A stretch of DNA of 21,319 nt from a virus: positions 1 to 21,319 of IMG/VR virus record IMGVR_UViG_3300026184_000080. One strand, written 5' to 3'. Made by a program: the position numbers and the translations under genes. The first letter of the stretch is position 1; each line of letters starts with the position of its first letter. The notes under the pieces were generated by a model. That model was not told where the DNA came from and searched no databases. It saw only the letters and a program-made list of their open reading frames with translations. This document shows positions 19,443 through 21,319 of the stretch, in pieces.

Positions 19443-20657
19443 ATGGTTGAGACTGTAATCAATGCACGAACGCTCGCCGAGCGTCTCGCGAAAGAGAAGG
19501 TTGCTAACACCGTCCGGATCTACCGGGGCGATGCAAGGCATAACCTTGAGGCCAAGGAGTACGAGTCCTTCGGAAACGACATCATCGTCAAGGCGGCGAA
19601 CGCACGGTACGCAGGAACGGACGGAGAGGCGAGGCTCTGGAACGAGATTCACCTGCTGAAGCAGAGGATCGAGAACGCCGCGCAGGCCCCAAGCCAGACT
19701 GACCTGGAGGCGCTGATCGGGAAGATGTTCATCGACATCACCAGGCGCTACCAGGAGAAAGGCGATCTTACTGGGATAATCGCGCAGGAGCTGAACGATC
19801 CGAACTTCCCGAAATCGGTGAACCTCCAGGATTTCTACAAGTACGTAGGAAAGTTTGGGGTGATCCAGGGGAACGGGGACGCGGTCCCGTTGGTGCAGCA
19901 GCTGCTCGGAGAGACCGCGAGCGTCACGATGGCGATCCGTGGTATCGGCTGGGCGACCACCCTGGCGAACCTCCTGTACAACTCCACGTTCACGCAGCAG
20001 AAGGTGAACGATGCCGTTGCCGAGGCGTATGTGGACATGCGGAATGCTCGGGTAATCGGGCAGATCGTTGCGGCCACCTACGTAGCTACCCAGAAGGTCA
20101 GCTTCGTTGCGGACTCGAACGAGACCTACGACGAGAACCTGTACAACGCGTTCCGGTGGGGGATCAAGAAGCTCCGGAAGCTGAAGGACAACATCACGAC
20201 CCGACCGATAAGCACCACGGCGGGGATCGTCTGCCTGTGCAACAGCCAGGATACCTGGGACATCATGCGTGTGATCAACGGTGCGCTCGCGGCGGGCGGA
20301 GGTGCACGGGGCTACAACCGGCAGGCGCTCCCGATCAACCAGGTGGTTGAGTACGATCAGGGCGCGACGGACGGGTTCACCTTCGGGAAGGAAACGCTCA
20401 GCTTCCCTGGAGTCACCCAAGGGTATGCGTACCTTCTGGTACCGAACTACGCCTACGTGCTGAACAAGCGCGGGCTCACGCTCGAAACCGGGATGGGGAG
20501 TGCGTTGTCGCTCTCGCAGGAAGAGCGCGCATGGTACTCGGTGCAGACCGAGTTCCTTCGGGATCTTCTGGGTTCGTCCTACTCCTCTCCGCCTTCGGGC
20601 CACGAGGCCGGTTATGGAGCGATCGTGGAGATCGTGCTCCCGACCGACGAGACCTAA
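19443..20657 (+). CDS. Major capsid protein
   Basis: ATG 19443 follows GGGAGG about a dozen bases upstream. The 404-residue protein has an N-terminal helical segment (about 1-100), which may act as a scaffold-like delta domain removed by the protease. The remainder is mixed α/β and includes a long N-I-T-T-R-P-I-S-T-T-A-G-I-V-C-L-C-N strand region and a β-rich end (E-I-V-L-P-T). This is consistent with an HK97-fold shell protein. No short motif defines the family. The call rests on size, on position after protease-scaffold and decoration genes, and on the strong terminator directly behind it, which is common after highly expressed capsid genes. Confidence 0.75.
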   Translation: MVETVINARTLAERLAKEKVANTVRIYRGDARHNLEAKEYESFGNDIIVKAANARYAGTDGEARLWNEIHLLKQRIENAAQAPSQTDLEALIGKMFIDITRRYQEKGDLTGIIAQELNDPNFPKSVNLQDFYKYVGKFGVIQGNGDAVPLVQQLLGETASVTMAIRGIGWATTLANLLYNSTFTQQKVNDAVAEAYVDMRNARVIGQIVAATYVATQKVSFVADSNETYDENLYNAFRWGIKKLRKLKDNITTRPISTTAGIVCLCNSQDTWDIMRVINGALAAGGGARGYNRQALPINQVVEYDQGATDGFTFGKETLSFPGVTQGYAYLLVPNYAYVLNKRGLTLETGMGSALSLSQEERAWYSVQTEFLRDLLGSSYSSPPSGHEAGYGAIVEIVLPTDET

Positions 20658-20677
20658 GATCGAAAGGGAATAGATCG

Positions 20678-20714
20678 AAGCCCAGGGGCGGCAATCCGTC
20701 GCCTGGGCTTTTTT
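20678..20714 (+). terminator. Strong Rho-independent terminator after the capsid gene
   Basis: AAGCCCAGG (20678-20686) pairs with CCTGGGCTT (20702-20710). An inner GGCGG/CCGTC stem with one bulged G and one G-U pair closes on a CAAT loop. A T6 run (20709-20714) follows. It lies between the capsid and connector genes and probably lowers expression of the latter. Confidence 0.88.
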
Positions 20715-20727
20715 AGGAGTACCGAGA

Positions 20728-21222
20728 ATGGCAGCAAGCTGGGATGATGCGAAAGAAATAAGGCTGCTCGTGAACGACCCGCAGGGATGCGTGGATCTTG
20801 TCTCGGTGGCAAGCTCGGATGCTCTCCCATCGGTCCCGGCGCAGCAGACGTACTACTACCTCCAGGACAAGAAGCGCTACGTGGGCACGGACCTGGAAAG
20901 TGGGGCGACAGCAGCGGACTATGAGACGAAGGCGATCCGGATCTCCGACGAACGGATTATGGCGCTGATAGATTCCCTCGGGGCGGATATGGCTCGATGC
21001 CGAGTGCTGAAGCTGATCATGACGAAGCTGGGAGCAGAGCTCCAGGTGAAGAGTACGTCGATGGGAGGAGATCAGTCCACCTACACCTCGTTGAAGGAAC
21101 TGTACGACTACTATGAGAAGCAGGCGAGGGAGTGCGAGAGGGAGATAGCGACTACCGCGGATAGCGGGAGCAGCAGGTCGATCAATACCACGGCTCCGGA
21201 GATTGCCGGGGGGCTGCTGTAG
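20728..21222 (+). CDS. Probable head-tail connector (head completion) protein
   Basis: ATG 20728 follows TAGGAG at good spacing, just after the terminator. The 164-residue product is mainly helical: an early D-D-A-K-E-I-R-L-L-V-N-D-P segment, then a long helix (I-S-D-E-R-I-M-A-L-I-D-S-L-G-A-D-M-A-R-C-R-V-L-K-L-I-M-T-K-L) and Y-T-S-L-K-E-L-Y-D-Y-Y-E-K-Q-A-R-E. The tail is Ser/Thr-rich. Helical proteins of this size directly after the capsid gene are usually connectors of the gp6 or adaptor sort. The L-x-x-L-Y-x-Y-Y-E-x-x-A region fits that group, but no motif is decisive. The stop overlaps the next GTG by one base. Confidence 0.6.
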   Translation: MAASWDDAKEIRLLVNDPQGCVDLVSVASSDALPSVPAQQTYYYLQDKKRYVGTDLESGATAADYETKAIRISDERIMALIDSLGADMARCRVLKLIMTKLGAELQVKSTSMGGDQSTYTSLKELYDYYEKQARECEREIATTADSGSSRSINTTAPEIAGGLL

Positions 21223-21319
21223 TGGACAAGGGGATGGCTCGGGAACAGGCGCGGAGAATGATCGACAAGGTTATCGAAGAGAATCCGAGCCAGTTGGAGC
21301 TGACGAGGCCGGCGACGGC
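21222..21319 (+). CDS. Phage head-tail joining protein, 3' partial
   Basis: GTG at 21222 shares its G with the upstream TAG. The frame then stays open to the window edge, giving 32 codons with the rest missing. The visible part, M-A-R-E-Q-A-R-R-M-I-D-K-V-I-E-E-N-P followed by a predicted β segment, is like the start of head-closure or tail-terminator proteins found after the connector. ATG 21234 is an alternative start. The call leans on gene order. Confidence 0.45.
   Translation, partial: MDKGMAREQARRMIDKVIEENPSQLELTRPAT

Noticed and set aside
19371-20603. Long minus-strand frame of 410 codons opposite the capsid gene
   Set aside because: It is antisense to a well-supported gene; long antisense frames arise from the GC-rich codon bias. 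The same holds for 16156-17139, 8330-9055, 12656-13324 and 13441-14061.
1-21319. CRISPR array, insertion sequence, integrase or attachment site
   Set aside because: No regularly spaced repeats beyond the three iterons, no transposase or integrase motifs, and no duplicated tRNA end were seen.

Overview
The window reads as part of the genome of a bacterial tailed phage (Caudoviricetes) or a prophage of one. All supported genes lie on the + strand and are tightly packed, mostly with ATGA-type stop/start overlaps, and a complete head module is recognisable. Base composition is GC-rich, with frequent AGG, CGG and ATA codons. TGA, TAA and TAG are all used as stops, so there is no sign of a reassigned code. 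I see no integrase, tail genes or att site, and the host cannot be named from the sequence.

Layout. Positions 1-1928 hold four small uncharacterised genes and a signal-peptide lytic transglycosylase. Positions 1929-2105 are a regulatory leader with a promoter, a Shine-Dalgarno far from the next start, and a 16-bp RNA stem. Positions 2106-4090 are the replication module: a lambda-O-like initiator carrying internal iterons and an AT-rich stretch (a probable origin), then a DnaB-type helicase. Positions 4091-4454 are non-coding and strongly structured, starting with a tRNA-like element. Positions 4455-6972 hold small accessory genes (zinc protein, 32-aa membrane peptide, HNH nuclease, secreted protein, two unknowns) ending in a strong terminator. 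A new promoter at 6974-7002 starts the unit RusA-like resolvase, ParB-like protein, TET-associated-type glycosyltransferase, small terminase, large terminase, portal.

Between the portal and the MuF-type head protein lies a 3.6-kb cassette (12659-16286): a short UDP-sugar dehydrogenase, a GT-A glycosyltransferase, a small helical protein, a SAM methyltransferase with an extra N-terminal region, a small zinc protein and a second SAM methyltransferase. With the upstream ParB-glycosyltransferase pair, it looks like machinery for making, attaching and methylating a sugar, on phage DNA, on the virion or on the host surface.

After MuF comes a 68-aa LexA DNA-binding domain with no peptidase. It is followed at once by an SOS-box-like operator and a good sigma70-type promoter, which sits almost directly on the start of the protease-scaffold gene. 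That gene contains a strong internal ribosome binding site for a nested scaffold. Decoration protein, major capsid protein, a strong terminator and two connector-type genes (the last cut by the window edge) complete the window.
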